DNA of 64,000 bases from Arthrobacter sp. Hiyo8 (GCA_001549895.1 AP014719.1:434001-498000); one strand, 5' to 3'. Shown: positions 18,851-28,951, numbered from the stretch's first letter. Program-made: numbers and translations. Notes: generated by a model from the letters alone, not told the origin.

Positions 18851-18967
18851 GCTACTGCAGCGGGCGTCACCCGGTCAGGCTTTGCCTAGTGTCTAGACCA
18901 TGCCCGGCCGTTGCCCTATCGTGGGGGAACCGGGCACAGCCGGCTTGAGTCTCCGCATCGGAGGTAC

Positions 18968-19563
18968 ATGGTGGGCATTATCTCTTCTGGATTTCATGGA
19001 AGACGGCAGAGCGGCAATCCCGCTTTGCCACCGGGCCAGTACGAGACCGGCAGCTTCCCGGTCCTAACCGCCGGCCCCGCTCCCCGGATCCGCAGAGACG
19101 ACTGGGAATTCTTTATTACCACTGAGGCAGGGCAGCGCCATGCGTGGTCATGGGACGCCTTCATGGGATTGCCCCAAGTGGACATCCATACGGATATCCA
19201 CTGCGTGACCAGCTGGTCCAAGCTGGGCACCTCGTGGCGGGGAGTGTCACTGGATTCTCTTTTTGAGAACGTGGAAACAAGCTGCAGGTTCACCACGGCC
19301 CACTCCTACGGCGGATACACGACCAACGTCCCGCTCCAGGACCTTCTTGGCGGCCGGGCGTGGGTGGCCTGGGAATTCGACGGTGAGCCCTTGAACGCAC
19401 CCACGGCGGACCTGCCCGTCTCCTGGTGCCGCATTTGTACTTCTGGAAGAGCGCAAAGTGGATCAACGGCATCGAGTTGACGCAGGATGATGTTCCTGGT
19501 TTCTGGGAATCCAACGGCTACCACCTCCACGGCGACCCATGGCGCGAGGAGCGCTACTCATGA
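18968..19563 (+). CDS. Sulfite-oxidase-fold molybdopterin-dependent oxidoreductase (frameshifted)
   Basis: About 198 residues, a cytoplasmic YedY/SUOX-fold enzyme without a signal peptide. The Mo-ligating Cys is in [11 protein letters not shown], followed by [10 protein letters not shown] and the end [17 protein letters not shown] with the [19 protein letters not shown] tail. GGAGG lies close before ATG 18968. The break near 19405 (GCACCCACGG, one C short) restores [13 protein letters not shown]. It is first in an operon with a flavin reductase and a DUF6510 protein, which could deliver or receive its electrons. Confidence 0.88.
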
Positions 19564-19573
19564 GGTGCATCCG

Positions 19574-20311
19574 ATGAGTACGCTATGGCGCGTGGCCGAC
19601 GTCGTCAGCAGCATGCCCGAAACGGAAACCGCGCGAACCATCGGGCTGCGGGTGAACGGCTTGAACGGCAACCTCGCCGGACAGCACATCGACATCCGCC
19701 TCACCGCGGACGACGGTTACACGGCCGTCCGCTCATATTCCGTGGCCAGGGCAGGCCTGGACGAAACCTTGGAGATTACCGTTGACGAATTGGCCAACGG
19801 AGAAGTCTCCCCCTATCTGGTCCGGGAGCTGGCGGTCGGGGACCAGTTGGAGATCCGCGGACCAGTGGGCGGCTGGTTCGTCTGGAAGCCAACGGACACG
19901 AACCCCGTTCAGCTGATTGCCGGAGGATCCGGGGTCGTACCGCTCATGTCCATGATCCGTGCGCACCATGTTTCGGAGAATCCTGCGCAGTTCCGGCTGC
20001 TCTATTCGCTCAAGTCACCGGAATCGGGCTTCTATCGGGAAGAGCTCCAAGCCTTGACCCGGGAATCCCGCAAGCTCATCATCGACTACGTCTACACACG
20101 CAAGGCGCCCGCGGATTGGCCGACTCCTCCGCAACGGCTCACGGCGGAAACCCTGCTGGCCAACATCTTGCCAACGGACCCTGCCCCGGACGTCTTCATC
20201 TGTGGCCAGACGGTCTTCGTGGAAACTGTCGCGGAATGGCTCGTGCAGGCGGGATATCCCGCCGGATCGATCAAGACCGAGCGCTTCGGCGGAACAGGAG
20301 GAACCCGGTGA
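19574..20311 (+). CDS. FAD/NAD-binding ferredoxin-reductase-like protein
   Basis: Intact 245-residue flavoprotein reductase of the FNR superfamily. The FAD motif is VRSYSVARA, the NAD(P)-binding GGSGVVPLMSM follows near residue 115, and the C-terminus is ERFGGTGG. There is no [2Fe-2S] domain. It starts 11 bases after the molybdoenzyme stop and its TGA overlaps the GTG of the DUF6510 gene at 20308, so all three are likely made together. I infer that it supplies electrons from NAD(P)H to the molybdoenzyme. Confidence 0.92.
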   Translation: MSTLWRVADVVSSMPETETARTIGLRVNGLNGNLAGQHIDIRLTADDGYTAVRSYSVARAGLDETLEITVDELANGEVSPYLVRELAVGDQLEIRGPVGGWFVWKPTDTNPVQLIAGGSGVVPLMSMIRAHHVSENPAQFRLLYSLKSPESGFYREELQALTRESRKLIIDYVYTRKAPADWPTPPQRLTAETLLANILPTDPAPDVFICGQTVFVETVAEWLVQAGYPAGSIKTERFGGTGGTR

Positions 20312-20654
20312 GTGGCAACAACGGCCCTGATTCTTCCGGTGCCAAAGATCCGGGCTTCGAGGATCAGGACATCGCTGGAATCGCAGGCAATGCCATAGCC
20401 CATCTCGACGGAAACGCGGTGGCAGGACCGCTGTGGGAACTGTTCCGCTTCGATATCGTCGCAGCGATCGGACGATGCAAGCACTGCGGCGCGGTCCGGG
20501 TCTTCGGGAGACGATGGTCTACGTTGACGCTCCGGGAATCGTTGTGCGCTGCGCTTCCTGCGAGGGCGTGCTCCTGCGCCTCGTGGAGACGCCCACACGG
20601 TACTGGCTCGATGTGAGCGGACTCAGTTATTTGCAAATCGACCGCGAGGGCTAA
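20308..20654 (+). CDS. DUF6510 family zinc-ribbon-like protein (frameshifted)
   Basis: About 116 residues. It contains LDGNAVAGPLWELF and two CxxC pairs, CKHCGA and CASCEG, expected to bind one zinc, then VLLRLVETPTRYWLDVSGL. This matches DUF6510, which I know to occur beside the SUOX-like/FNR pair in actinobacteria. A frame break near 20505 separates the two Cys pairs. GTG 20308 overlaps the previous stop. The biochemical role is unknown. Confidence 0.8.
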
Positions 20655-20744
20655 GTCAATCCAGTCCAGGCGTCCCGGCGCGCGTTCTGAACCCGTAAGG
20701 ATTCCACCCGCGACGGCGCGGGCCGGCGTTGGCATGATGGGGTC

Positions 20745-21726
20745 ATGTCATCGCTCCCGGAACACCAAGCAGAACACCGCGCACGGATTGCAATCATAGG
20801 CGGACCGGCCTCTACAAGCTGCCCGAGGCCGTCGTGCTCAGCAGGCTCGACATCCCGACGCCGTTCGGCCTCCCTCCAGTCCGGTCACGATTGCCCGGCT
20901 CACCGCGCCGGCCGGCACCAGCGGCGACGACGGCGGCACCGGCGCAGACGGTGACCGCGACGGCGGCCGGTGGTCGCGTTCTTGAGCCGGCACGGCCGCG
21001 GGCACAGCGTTGCCCCGCAGCAGATCAACTACCGCGCCAACCTCTGGGCCCTCAAGAGCCTCGGGGTAGAAGCCGTCATCTCCTCCGCGGCCGTGGGCGG
21101 ACTGGTCTCAAGCCACGGAACCGGTACTTTTGCCGTACCCGATCAAGTCCTGGACAAGACCTGGGGACGGGCGGACACCTTCTACGACGGCTCGCTGCCC
21201 ACCGGGGTGCAGCACCTGCCTGCCGCCGAGCCTACAGCGCCCGCTGCGGGCGGCACTCATCGCCGCCTTGGAGCACCGGAGCGAAGACTTCGCTGGGGCG
21301 GGCACCGTGGCCGTCATCAATGGTCCGCGATTCTCCACCAAGGCCGAGTCCGCGGCCTTGGTTAAGTCCGGGGCACAGCTGATCAGCATGACCCAGTACC
21401 CGGAACCGATGCTCGCGGCGGAATTGAACATGCACTTCGCCGCATTGGCATTCATCACTGATGCCGATACGGGGCACGATGGCTCCGAGCCGGTGACGGC
21501 GGAACTGGTCCTGGGACGCCTGGCGGCGGCGCAACCGCGGATCCTCGCGGTGTTGTCAGACGCGGTGCGGACTGTGTCCGCGGGGCTTGGCGGCGCAGAA
21601 CCAGCGGATGACGGCGGAACGTGGCGGATGGTGCCCATGCCGCCCGGCGCTGTGGCCACCGTGATGGAGCCGCCGGCCCTGTCCTCCCGGCCCTCTCCTC
21701 CCGGCACGGGACGAACAGCGCCGTGA
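20745..21726 (+). CDS. S-methyl-5'-thioadenosine / purine nucleoside phosphorylase family protein (frameshifted)
   Basis: About 328 residues when repaired. It begins with IAIIGGTGLYKLP (phosphate loop), then FLSRHGRGHSVAPQQINYRAN, SSAAVGGLV, VINGPRFSTKAES and SMTQYPEPMLAAELNMHFA, all hallmarks of MTA phosphorylase (MtnP) enzymes that split methylthioadenosine or purine nucleosides by phosphate. Breaks are near 20803, 20868, 20975 and 21235. Its TGA overlaps the GTG of the epimerase gene at 21723. The region near DGGTGADGDRDGG is unusually Gly/Asp-rich for the family. Confidence 0.83.
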
Positions 21727-22784
21727 GGATTCTGGTCACCGGCGGAGCCGGTTTCATCGGCGGCCATATAGTCGAAGCCGCCATGGCACGCGGCTGGGAA
21801 GTCCGGATCCTGGATTCATTGGATCCGGCAGTCCACCCGGATCCACCGCCGGGAATTCCTGGCGTGTCCGTGCTGGTGGGCGACGCCGGAGACCCGGACG
21901 CGGTGGCGCAGGCGCTCGCCGGAGTCGACGTCGTCATGCACCAGAGCGCCAAAGTGGGACTCGGCGTGGACTTCTTCGACGCACCGGACTACATCCGCAA
22001 CAATGATTTGGCCACGGCCGTGCTCCTGGCAGGCATGGCAGCCGCCGGCGTCGACAAACTGGTCCTCGCTTCCTCCATGGTGGTTTACGGTGAGGGCGCC
22101 TACACCGATTCGGCAGGCAGGCCGGTGCACCCCGCCCCGCGCCGGGTGGAGGATCTGGAGCACGGAATCTTTGACCCCCGGGACCCGCCACCGGCGAGTT
22201 GTTGCTCCCGGCACTGGTCACCGAAGACGCGGCCATGGATCCGCGGAACGTCTATGCCGCCTCCAAATTGGCCCAGGAGCACCTCGCTGCCGCGTGGCGC
22301 GCTCAACCGGAAGCACTGCGATCGCCCTCCGGTACCACAACGTCTATGGCCCTCGGATGCCCAAGAACACCCCGTACGCGGCGTGGCCAGCGTGTTCCGC
22401 TCTGCGCTGGCCCGTGGGGAGGCAGTGCGGGTATTCGAGGATGGCGGCCAGCGCCGCAGCTTCGTCCATGTCCGGGATGTTGCGGAGGCAAATCTGTTGT
22501 CCGTTGACGCGTTGGTTGGCGGCCGGGTTGCCTCGGGCTGCGCGAGGGCATATAATATCGGCGCGTCGGAGGTCCACACCGTAGGGCAGGTGGCGGAGGT
22601 CCTGAGTTCTGTTGCCGGGGCGCCCGCGCCGGTGGTCACAGGAGAATTCCGGCTGGGCGACGTCCGTCATATCACCGCCAGCTCGGCCCGGGCCTGGGCC
22701 GAGCTCGGTTGGATCCCCAAGCGTGGTTTCGAGGACGGAATGCGGGAGTTCGCCATTGCACCGCTGCGCGGGGATCAGGCCTAG
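21723..22784 (+). CDS. NAD-dependent sugar epimerase/dehydratase (frameshifted)
   Basis: Extended SDR of about 354 residues. It starts VRILVTGGAGFIGGH (Rossmann), has MHQSAKVGLG, LASSMVVYG, the catalytic VYAASK, and ALRYHNVYGPRMP typical of UDP-glucose/GDP-mannose epimerase-type enzymes. The C-terminal part (FVHVRDVAEANL, AYNIGASEVHTV) is equally standard. Breaks are near 22185, 22305 and 22375. The GTG start overlaps the phosphorylase stop. It probably makes or modifies the nucleotide sugar used by the glycosyltransferases that follow. Confidence 0.9.
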   Translation: MRILVTGGAGFIGGHIVEAAMARGWEVRILDSLDPAVHPDPPPGIPGVSVLVGDAGDPDAVAQALAGVDVVMHQSAKVGLGVDFFDAPDYIRNNDLATAVLLAGMAAAGVDKLVLASSMVVYGEGAYTDSAGRPVHPAPRRVEDLEHGIFDPRDPPPASCCSRHWSPKTRPWIRGTSMPPPNWPRSTSLPRGALNRKHCDRPPVPQRLWPSDAQEHPVRGVASVFRSALARGEAVRVFEDGGQRRSFVHVRDVAEANLLSVDALVGGRVASGCARAYNIGASEVHTVGQVAEVLSSVAGAPAPVVTGEFRLGDVRHITASSARAWAELGWIPKRGFEDGMREFAIAPLRGDQA

Positions 22785-22900
22785 GCCGTAGGAGGCAAAC
22801 GTCCCGGTTCCGTAAGGAAATCCGCCTGTCGCACCGGGCCTGCGGATTCTACGGTCAAAGGGTGGAGAAAGAGCAAAGCGGTTCGCGCGATCGAAGAGGA

Positions 22901-23671
22901 ATGGCCGGCCTCCCCAACGGACCGGCCGACGATGGGGCCCACCCGCCGCACTCGTGGACGTCGTCTTACCGTGCCTCAACGAACGTTCGGCCCTTCCCAA
23001 GGTGCTGGGAGCTTTGCCGCCTGGATACCGCGCGATCGTCGTGGACAACGGATCAACCGACGGCTCCGGCGCCCTGGCCGCGAGCCTGGGGGCCACCGTC
23101 GTCGACGAACCGAGGCGCGGTTTTGGCGCAGCGGCGCATGCCGGACTGCTGGCGGCCACGGCGGAGTTTGTGGGCTTTTGCGATTGCGATGGTTCGCTGG
23201 ACCCCGCCCAATTGGCCCCGATGCTCGAGCTCGTGCGCACAGCCCGTGCCGATCTGGTGTTGGGTGCCAGGCGTCCGGCCGCGGTGCTTGGCCGATCCAC
23301 GCCCGCTTGGCCAATATGGTCCTGAGCCGGCAGTTGCGCAGGCTCACGGGGATCCCTCTAACTGACCTCGGCCCCTTCGCCTTGCCCGGCGCAGCGCACT
23401 CCTCGGCCTGGACCTCAAGGACCGACGCAGCGGCTACCCGTTGGAAATGTTCCTCAAAGCGCACCGCGACGGTTGGCGTGTGGCCGAAGTTCCGGTCGAC
23501 TATGCTCCCCGGCTGGGAAAGTCCAAAGTAACGGGCACACTCCGCGGAACCGTCACTGCGCTCAAAGACATGGGGACCCAGTTGGCCGCCGCATCGCAGC
23601 GGACTCAGGCGACGAAGGGCGACGGGCCGGCCGATCGAGCACCGGCTGATCCCCATGGAGCGACGCCGTGA
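22901..23671 (+). CDS. Family 2 glycosyltransferase (frameshifted)
   Basis: About 258 residues, GT-A fold, similar to dolichol-phosphate-mannose-synthase-type GT2 enzymes. The fold shows VDVVLPCLNERSALPKVL, VVDNGSTDGSG, EPRRGFGAAAHAGL and the DxD-like CDCDGSLDP; the C-terminus includes HRDGWRVAEVPVDYAPR and GKSKVTGTLRGT. Breaks lie near 22950, 23290 and 23395. ATG 22901 is a guess: GAGGA is directly adjacent, and GTG 22954 begins the conserved part. Its stop overlaps the next start. Confidence 0.85.
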
Positions 23672-24369
23672 ACCTCACCATCGCCGTCATTGCCAAAGAA
23701 TGCAGCCCGGGCAAGGTCAAGACGCGCCTCACTCCCCCGCTCACCCCGGAGCAGGCCGCAGCCTTGGCCCAGACCAGCCTGAGCCAGACCCTGGAAACAG
23801 TGCGATCCCTTCCGGCGGATAGGCGTTTGCTCGTCTTTGACGGCACGCCGCACGAAAGAGATGCAGCCGGTTTTGAAGTATCCGCCCAGTGCTCCGGTGG
23901 CCTGGACGAGCGGCTGGCGGCCATCTGTTCGCTCACGGCCGGACCCCTGCTGATTCTGGCATGGACACGCCCCAAATACGCGGGGAGCAATTGGCCCCGC
24001 TCCTGGCGGACTGGCAGCCCCCGCTCCGGTACCGCATCGCGGCGCGTGGTTCGGCCCGGCGTCGGACGGTGGCTTCTGGGCGTTGGGCCTGTACCGGCCC
24101 GACGGCGGTTTGCTCCGCGGGGTGGACATGTCCACTCCGCGGACCGGGCGCAGCAATTGGCCCGGCTTGCCGGCGCTGGCCTGGAGGTCGGACTGCTTCC
24201 CGTCGTGCGGGACGTGGACTACTTCGCCGATGCTCTGGCTGCCGCGCGGGAATGCAGCGGAACCCGGTTTGCCCTCGCAGTGGAGCGGTTTGGCGTCGGA
24301 CTGCCCGAGGCGGGCATGCCGCTTGGGGTGCCGGCCGGCGTCGTGCCCACGTGGGGTTCCTCGCGATGA
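23668..24369 (+). CDS. DUF2064 (TIGR04282-like) putative glycosyl/nucleotidyltransferase (frameshifted)
   Basis: About 234 residues. N-terminal LTIAVIAKECSPGKVKTRL is the CofC-like nucleotide-binding motif of this family, and LDERLAAICS and LLPVVRDVDYFADALAAA are also typical. Breaks near 23960, 24040 and 24140 split the middle, where GMDTPQ and ASDGGFWALGLY are read in other frames. Family members sit beside GT2 genes in many genomes and are thought to activate or transfer a sugar, without proven activity that I know of. GTG 23668 overlaps the GT2 stop. Confidence 0.85.
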   Translation: MNLTIAVIAKECSPGKVKTRLTPPLTPEQAAALAQTSLSQTLETVRSLPADRRLLVFDGTPHERDAAGFEVSAQCSGGLDERLAAICSLTAGPLLILAWTRPKYAGSNWPRSWRTGSPRSGTASRRVVRPGVGRWLLGVGPVPARRRFAPRGGHVHSADRAQQLARLAGAGLEVGLLPVVRDVDYFADALAAARECSGTRFALAVERFGVGLPEAGMPLGVPAGVVPTWGSSR

Positions 24370-25113
24370 GCATCCAGACAGCTCGCGGAGGCCCTGGTGC
24401 CCGGTCCGATTCCTTTGCGCCTGACTCCCGCCCGCTCGCCTTGTTTGGACCGGCTCTCTTTGGACAGGCGGCCACGAGCCTTATGCCCGCAGCCTGCCCC
24501 TCGGCCTGGGGCGACTGACGCTGCGTCCGGAGTCGGCATTGCCGGAGTCCATCGGGCCCGTCCACTTCAACATGCTCGGCTGGTCCGGCCCGGCCACGGC
24601 AGGTGAGCGCGAGTTGCTTCGCGCCCTCCGCGGGCCGTTCTTGATGTGGGCTGCGGCCCAGGGCGGATACTGGAGGCCGCCCGGGAACTGGGGCTGGCCT
24701 CCATGGGTGTCGATTCGAGCCCAGCCGCCGTGAAGCTGGCCACCGCCCGGGGCGGTGCGGCCATCCTGGGCTCCATCTTTGACCCCGTCCCGCACGAGCG
24801 AGGTTGGGGTTCGGCCCTGTTATTGGATGGCAACATCGGCATCGGCGGAAACATCCGGGTGCTCCTGGAGCGTGTTGCCTCTTTGCTCGCCTCGGACGGG
24901 CAAGTGCTTGCGGAGGCCGAAGCACGCGATTTTCTCGATGTGGCCTATCTGGCGGTGCTGGAGGATTCAGACGGACGTGCCAGCGCGGCCTTTCCCTGGG
25001 CCCGTGCCGGCGCGAAAGCGCTCGCTGTCCACGCGGCCCGCGCGGGATTGGATACCGTGGCAACCCGGACGGTTCAGGGCCGGGTCTTCCTGACCTTGGA
25101 ACGGCGGCCGTAG
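24366..25113 (+). CDS. Class I SAM-dependent methyltransferase (frameshifted)
   Basis: About 250 residues. The SAM-binding motif I is read as MGCGPGRILEAARELG, followed by MGVDSSPAAVKLA (motif II acid) and LLLDGNIGIGGN. Upstream frames give PYARSLPLGLGRLTLRPESALPE and IGPVHFNMLGWSGPATAGER, expected in the N-terminal cap. Breaks are near 24465 and 24650. The ATG overlaps the preceding stop (ATGA at 24366). The 3' end overlaps the convergent membrane protein gene by 40 bp. Substrate unknown; context suggests a glycan or nucleoside product. Confidence 0.85.
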
Positions 25114-25584
25114 AGTCCGACGGCGGCCACAGCAGTCGCTGCGGCCACCACCAGGACCATCCAGAAAACGCCCAAGGCCAGCACATAGTCTCCCTGCAGG
25201 ACGGTGCTGTTGGCGCCGCTGCCCGGCCCGGTTGGCTGGAGCACCTGCTGGGCGCGGATGAGCGGGGCCGCCACCAACGTCATCAATGCCCCCACCAGAA
25301 GGGCCCCGCGCACGATCCCCCGTTGAACGGGCCCAGCCCATACGTCAACCTCGACAAGCCGCCGCCGGCCAACGTCGTCAACGGAACCAGCACGCCGTCG
25401 TGCACCAACAACGCCACAGCAAGCCAGGCAGCCACACCGATCAGCTGGGCAGGCGGCACATTGGCAAGGAATCCGAAGAGGGCGTATCCGAGGGCTGCCA
25501 GTCCTAGGATGCCCAGGCTGCACGCACCCACCAGACGGTCCCGCGCCTACCGGGCGCCGACGGAATCCCTAAGGAGAGCCGCAT
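25074..25584 (-). CDS. Small integral membrane protein (frameshifted)
   Basis: About 170 residues, four to five hydrophobic segments: ACSLGILGLAALGYALFGFL, AAWLAVALLVHDGVLVPL, GALLVGALMTLVAAPLI and LGVFWMVLVVAAATAVAAVG. Breaks are near 25530 and 25350. ATG 25584 shares a base with the TGA of the molybdoenzyme gene (TGATG), so it is translationally coupled to it and may be its membrane partner. No family recognised. The end, which runs into the methyltransferase gene on the other strand, is less certain. Confidence 0.65.
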
Positions 25585-26797
25585 CAGATCACCTCCACTT
25601 TGTGCACCCATTTGGTCTGCAAGACGCCCGGGCGTCCGGGGCGATGATCCGTGCAGGATAGCCGTGGTCGAGGTCCAGAGGTTCGCCGTTGAGCTCGAGC
25701 GCCAGCAAGGTCTGCTCGTCCTGGCTGTACGCAGCGGGCATGAAGGACCGCCCGTAGACGCCGCCTTTCTCCATGCTGGAAATCTGCAACTCGGCATCAG
25801 CCGGTGCGCCCACCGTTGCCATCAGGTCCCTGACTCGGACACCGCGCCACTGGGCTCCTTGGCTCCAGCCTTCCACGCAGGCGATGGGCAATCCGTAGCT
25901 GTACTGCGGCAAGGCCGCGAGCTGCGCCAGTGTGAACGTCTTCTGCACCGATCCCGAGGACACAGTCAGCACCCAGTCGGGCCCAGCGCAGCGTCAGCCA
26001 CACCGGCCTGGGCGGCCGTCCTGTTGATGGGGACGGCCTGGGGGCCGGTATCCATTCGGCGCGGCGCGAAGAGGTTCAGGCCCGACAGCCAGGCGAAGGA
26101 CTGGCCCCCAGTCGTCAAGACGACGACGCCGGTGCCAGCAGTGATTGCCGCCAGGAACCCCCTGCGGCTCCAGCCGTGCCCGGTTCGAGCCTTCGCGGCT
26201 GCAGGAAGAGTTTTGCTGTCCGGCACTCCCCCTTCAGTCGCCGCAGCGATGGTGGCCGCGTCCGACCGACGGCTCCAATGGGCCAGGATCAGGGGCATCT
26301 TGACAGCGATGTGAAGCGCCAAAGATCCGATGATGACCCAGGCCAGCCAATAGTGGACATCCCTGAAGGAAAACGGCCAGGGTACCACTGGAAAGTATTA
26401 AGCAGGCCGATGGTGACTTCCACCAGCGAAGCGGCCACGAAGAGCGCAATGGAGGCCCGTTCCAGGCCGTGCATCACGGACTTCAGCGGGGGCCAACGCA
26501 AGAGTTCGGGATACACGGACCAGAGCTTGGCGACGAGGAGCGGGATGGAAGCTATCCCGGTGGTGACGTGGATGCCCTGCGTAGCCACGTACAGCCATAC
26601 GGGGCGGGTAAGGAAAAGCATCCACGCTGGCGGATCCTGCAGAAGGTGGCTGAACAGTCCGGTCAAGAAGCAGACGGTGAAGGCAAGGCCGAGCCAACGG
26701 CCAGCACCACCGTCAGCCGCCTGCTGCGCAAGGGCGAGGAGAACCGTCCGTTCACCGCTTCCATCCGCTGTTGGAGGAAAGTGGTCAATCTGTCCAT
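25584..26797 (-). CDS. Membrane-bound molybdopterin-dependent oxidoreductase, cytochrome b-like plus SUOX-fold domains (frameshifted)
   Basis: About 405 residues. The N-terminal half has four or so membrane helices with His residues (ATQGIHVTTGIAS, VMHGLERASIALF, DVHYWLAWVIIGSLALHI) resembling a cytochrome b561-type haem domain. The C-terminal half is a SUOX-fold domain with the Mo-ligand Cys in PIACVEGWSQG and LELNGEPLDLDHGYPARII. A twin-Arg-like RRGFLAAITAG sits between them. Breaks are near 26700, 26380, 25980 and 25625. It likely passes electrons between a periplasmic substrate and the quinone pool. Divergent from the gene at 26910. Confidence 0.87.
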
Positions 26798-26909
26798 GCC
26801 TTGATCACACCACCAAGACCCTCCCGCCGTCCCGATGCAGACCTTACGAAAGGCATACGGTGCCGCGGATCGATGGCCCACCAGCCTGCACGTGGTGCAC
26901 GATCGAAGG

Positions 26910-28300
26910 GTGAGCGAACCAACAACCCGGCGCGCGTCCGGCATTTCGGCCGCGGTGATGGCGCTGGCACTGGTGGCCCTGCTCGCCGCCGTCGTCTGGT
27001 GGACCGTCACCACCGATCCGTCCGCGGAGTGGGTGTCTCCCCTTGGCACGCTGGCCGCCTGGATTGTCTTCTTCCCGGCGGTACTAGTGGCGCGCCGGAT
27101 CCCGGCGCGGCACGCGCCGCCGTCGTCCTTCTGGGCTCGCTCTTGGTAGGAGCCGGGCCATCGCCGCACCGCCGGCCACCAGCAACGACTCCGCACGCTA
27201 TGCGTGGGACGGCATCGTCCAGAAGGCCGGAATCTCTCCATATGCCCACGTTCCGGCGGACGAAGCGCTGCGGCCGCTGCGGCCGCCGTGGCTGTTCCAA
27301 GACGCCGGGCCGGATGGAACATGCCATAGCAATCCCTTCCCCACAGGTACGGAGACCACCACCAACATTCCCGGCGGCAGTACCCTGTGCACGGCCATCA
27401 ACAGCCCGCCGTGCCACCGTCTACCCGGCGGTGGCAGAACTCTATTTCCTGGCCGTGCGGCTCGTCCCGGGTCCCGAGGTTGGATTCATCGCCTTCCAAC
27501 TGGCAGGGCTCCTGCTTAGCCTCGCCATCACGGTGGCATTGCTGGCGTTCCTGCGCCGCACCGGAAGGCCCGCGCACCAAGCCGTCTGGTGGGCCTGGTC
27601 TCCGCTGGTGGCTTTTGAAGCCATCAACGGGGCGCATGTGGATGCGTTGGGCACCGCCCTGGCCTTGGCGGCGGCGCTACTGCTGGTGGGCGGGCGCACA
27701 CTGGGTTCCGGAATCGCCTTCGGCGCGGCCGTGGCCACCAAGCTGATCCCGGTCATCAGCGCCCCGGCACTGCTGTACCGGCGGCCGTTCCGCTTCGGCG
27801 CGACCGCCGTGGCCACGTTCGCCGTGGTGTACGTACCGTACGTCCTCGCCAGCGGTTGGGCCGTCCTGGGCTATCTTCCCGAATACCTTCGTTCGGAGGG
27901 GTACGACGGGCAGGACAGCCCGCGGTTCGCTTTGTTGAAGCTGGTGCTCCCGGCCAGTTGGGCAGCGCCGGCAGCGCTCGTGCTCCTGCTCGGCCTCGCG
28001 GGTTACGTATGGCGGACAACCGACGCCGCCCGGCCATGGGACGGACAAGTCTTGATGATCGGAGGGATGCTGCTGGTCGTTTCGCCCAGCTATCCGTGGT
28101 ACGCACTGCTGCTTCTGCCGTTCGTCGTGTTGAGCCGTCGCTACGAGTTCACCGCCATCGCCCCCGTGCTGGCCCTGATGTATTTCACCGGCGCCGAACC
28201 CAACGGCCCATTGGCGGCGCGACTCGGCCTGGGGACCGTCGTCGTGCTCCTGGTGGTTGCAACGGTAGTGAGACGACGGCGGCAGCACGCAGTGGCGTAA
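26910..28300 (+). CDS. Polytopic membrane glycosyltransferase-like protein (GT87/DUF2029-type) (frameshifted)
   Basis: About 465 residues with roughly ten hydrophobic segments, resembling GT-C polyprenyl-phosphate-dependent mannosyltransferases of the DUF2029/GT87 type. Between the first segments a soluble loop reads ARYAWDGIVQKAGISPYAHV and ALRPLRPPWLF in other frames. Later segments include WWAWSPLVAFEAINGAHVDA, KLIPVISAPALLYRR and LLVVSPSYPWYALLLLPF. Breaks lie near 27110 and in 27170-27420. GTG 26910 is the likely start. Its place beside GT2, DUF2064 and the epimerase suggests the membrane step of the same glycan pathway. Confidence 0.8.
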
Positions 28301-28324
28301 TCGGGCGGCCATGCTGCTGGTGCG

Positions 28325-28807
28325 CTAGCTCTGCTCAGGCAGATCCTTGCTGGTTGCCGTTGACTCGTTCTCGGGCATTTCTTCGCCCCAGCGCGCAGAA
28401 CCGAGCCAGCGGATAACGGCCACTAGCTTGCCGCGCAGTTCCTCCACGCCGACTTCGACGCCGGGAGTCAGATTCCGGTCAAGCGCCCGGGCCTGGACAA
28501 GGGCCGTCCGGCCCGACTCGGAAACAGCCACCCGCTGCGAGCGCCCGTCCAGGCGGCTACGTTCCCGGGTAATGTGCCCATGCGCCTCCAACCTCGAAAG
28601 CGTCTGTCCCATGGTCTGCGCCCGCACCTGGACTTTGGTGGAAAGCCGGGCCTGCACCATGGCCCCTTCCGCGTCGAGAACCTCCAACGCTATGACACCC
28701 GCATGGGTCAGGCCCAAGACAGCAAGCTTTTCATTCCAGGCATGCTCGACCAGTCGCGCTGCAGTTGAGAGCAACCGTGGAGTCGTCCAGTCGTTTAAGT
28801 CCGGCAT
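28325..28807 (-). CDS. MarR family transcriptional regulator
   Basis: Intact 160-residue winged-helix regulator. LGLTHAGVIALEVLD and VQVRAQTMGQTLSRLEAHGHI form the DNA-binding helices, followed by the wing ERSRLDGRSQRVAVSESGR. GGTGG precedes ATG 28807. It is convergent with the membrane gene and divergent from the maleylpyruvate-isomerase-family gene at 28952, the likeliest regulated neighbour. Confidence 0.92.
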   Translation of the reverse strand: MPDLNDWTTPRLLSTAARLVEHAWNEKLAVLGLTHAGVIALEVLDAEGAMVQARLSTKVQVRAQTMGQTLSRLEAHGHITRERSRLDGRSQRVAVSESGRTALVQARALDRNLTPGVEVGVEELRGKLVAVIRWLGSARWGEEMPENESTATSKDLPEQS

Positions 28808-28951
28808 ACATCCACCATAGTAAGCCTGCTTCCTAAGTGCGGGATGCCAGTGTGAAATGACCCGCGCCAGGAGCATCGTTGGCGTGATCGCCACACCGTG
28901 TTGGAACCCGCTGGAATTCAGGGAAACCGGCCGGCCCATTATGCTCGGCAT

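Noticed and set aside
23933..25186. Minus-strand open frame of 417 codons
   Set aside because: Antisense to the DUF2064 and methyltransferase genes; very high Arg/Pro/Gly content and no recognisable motif.
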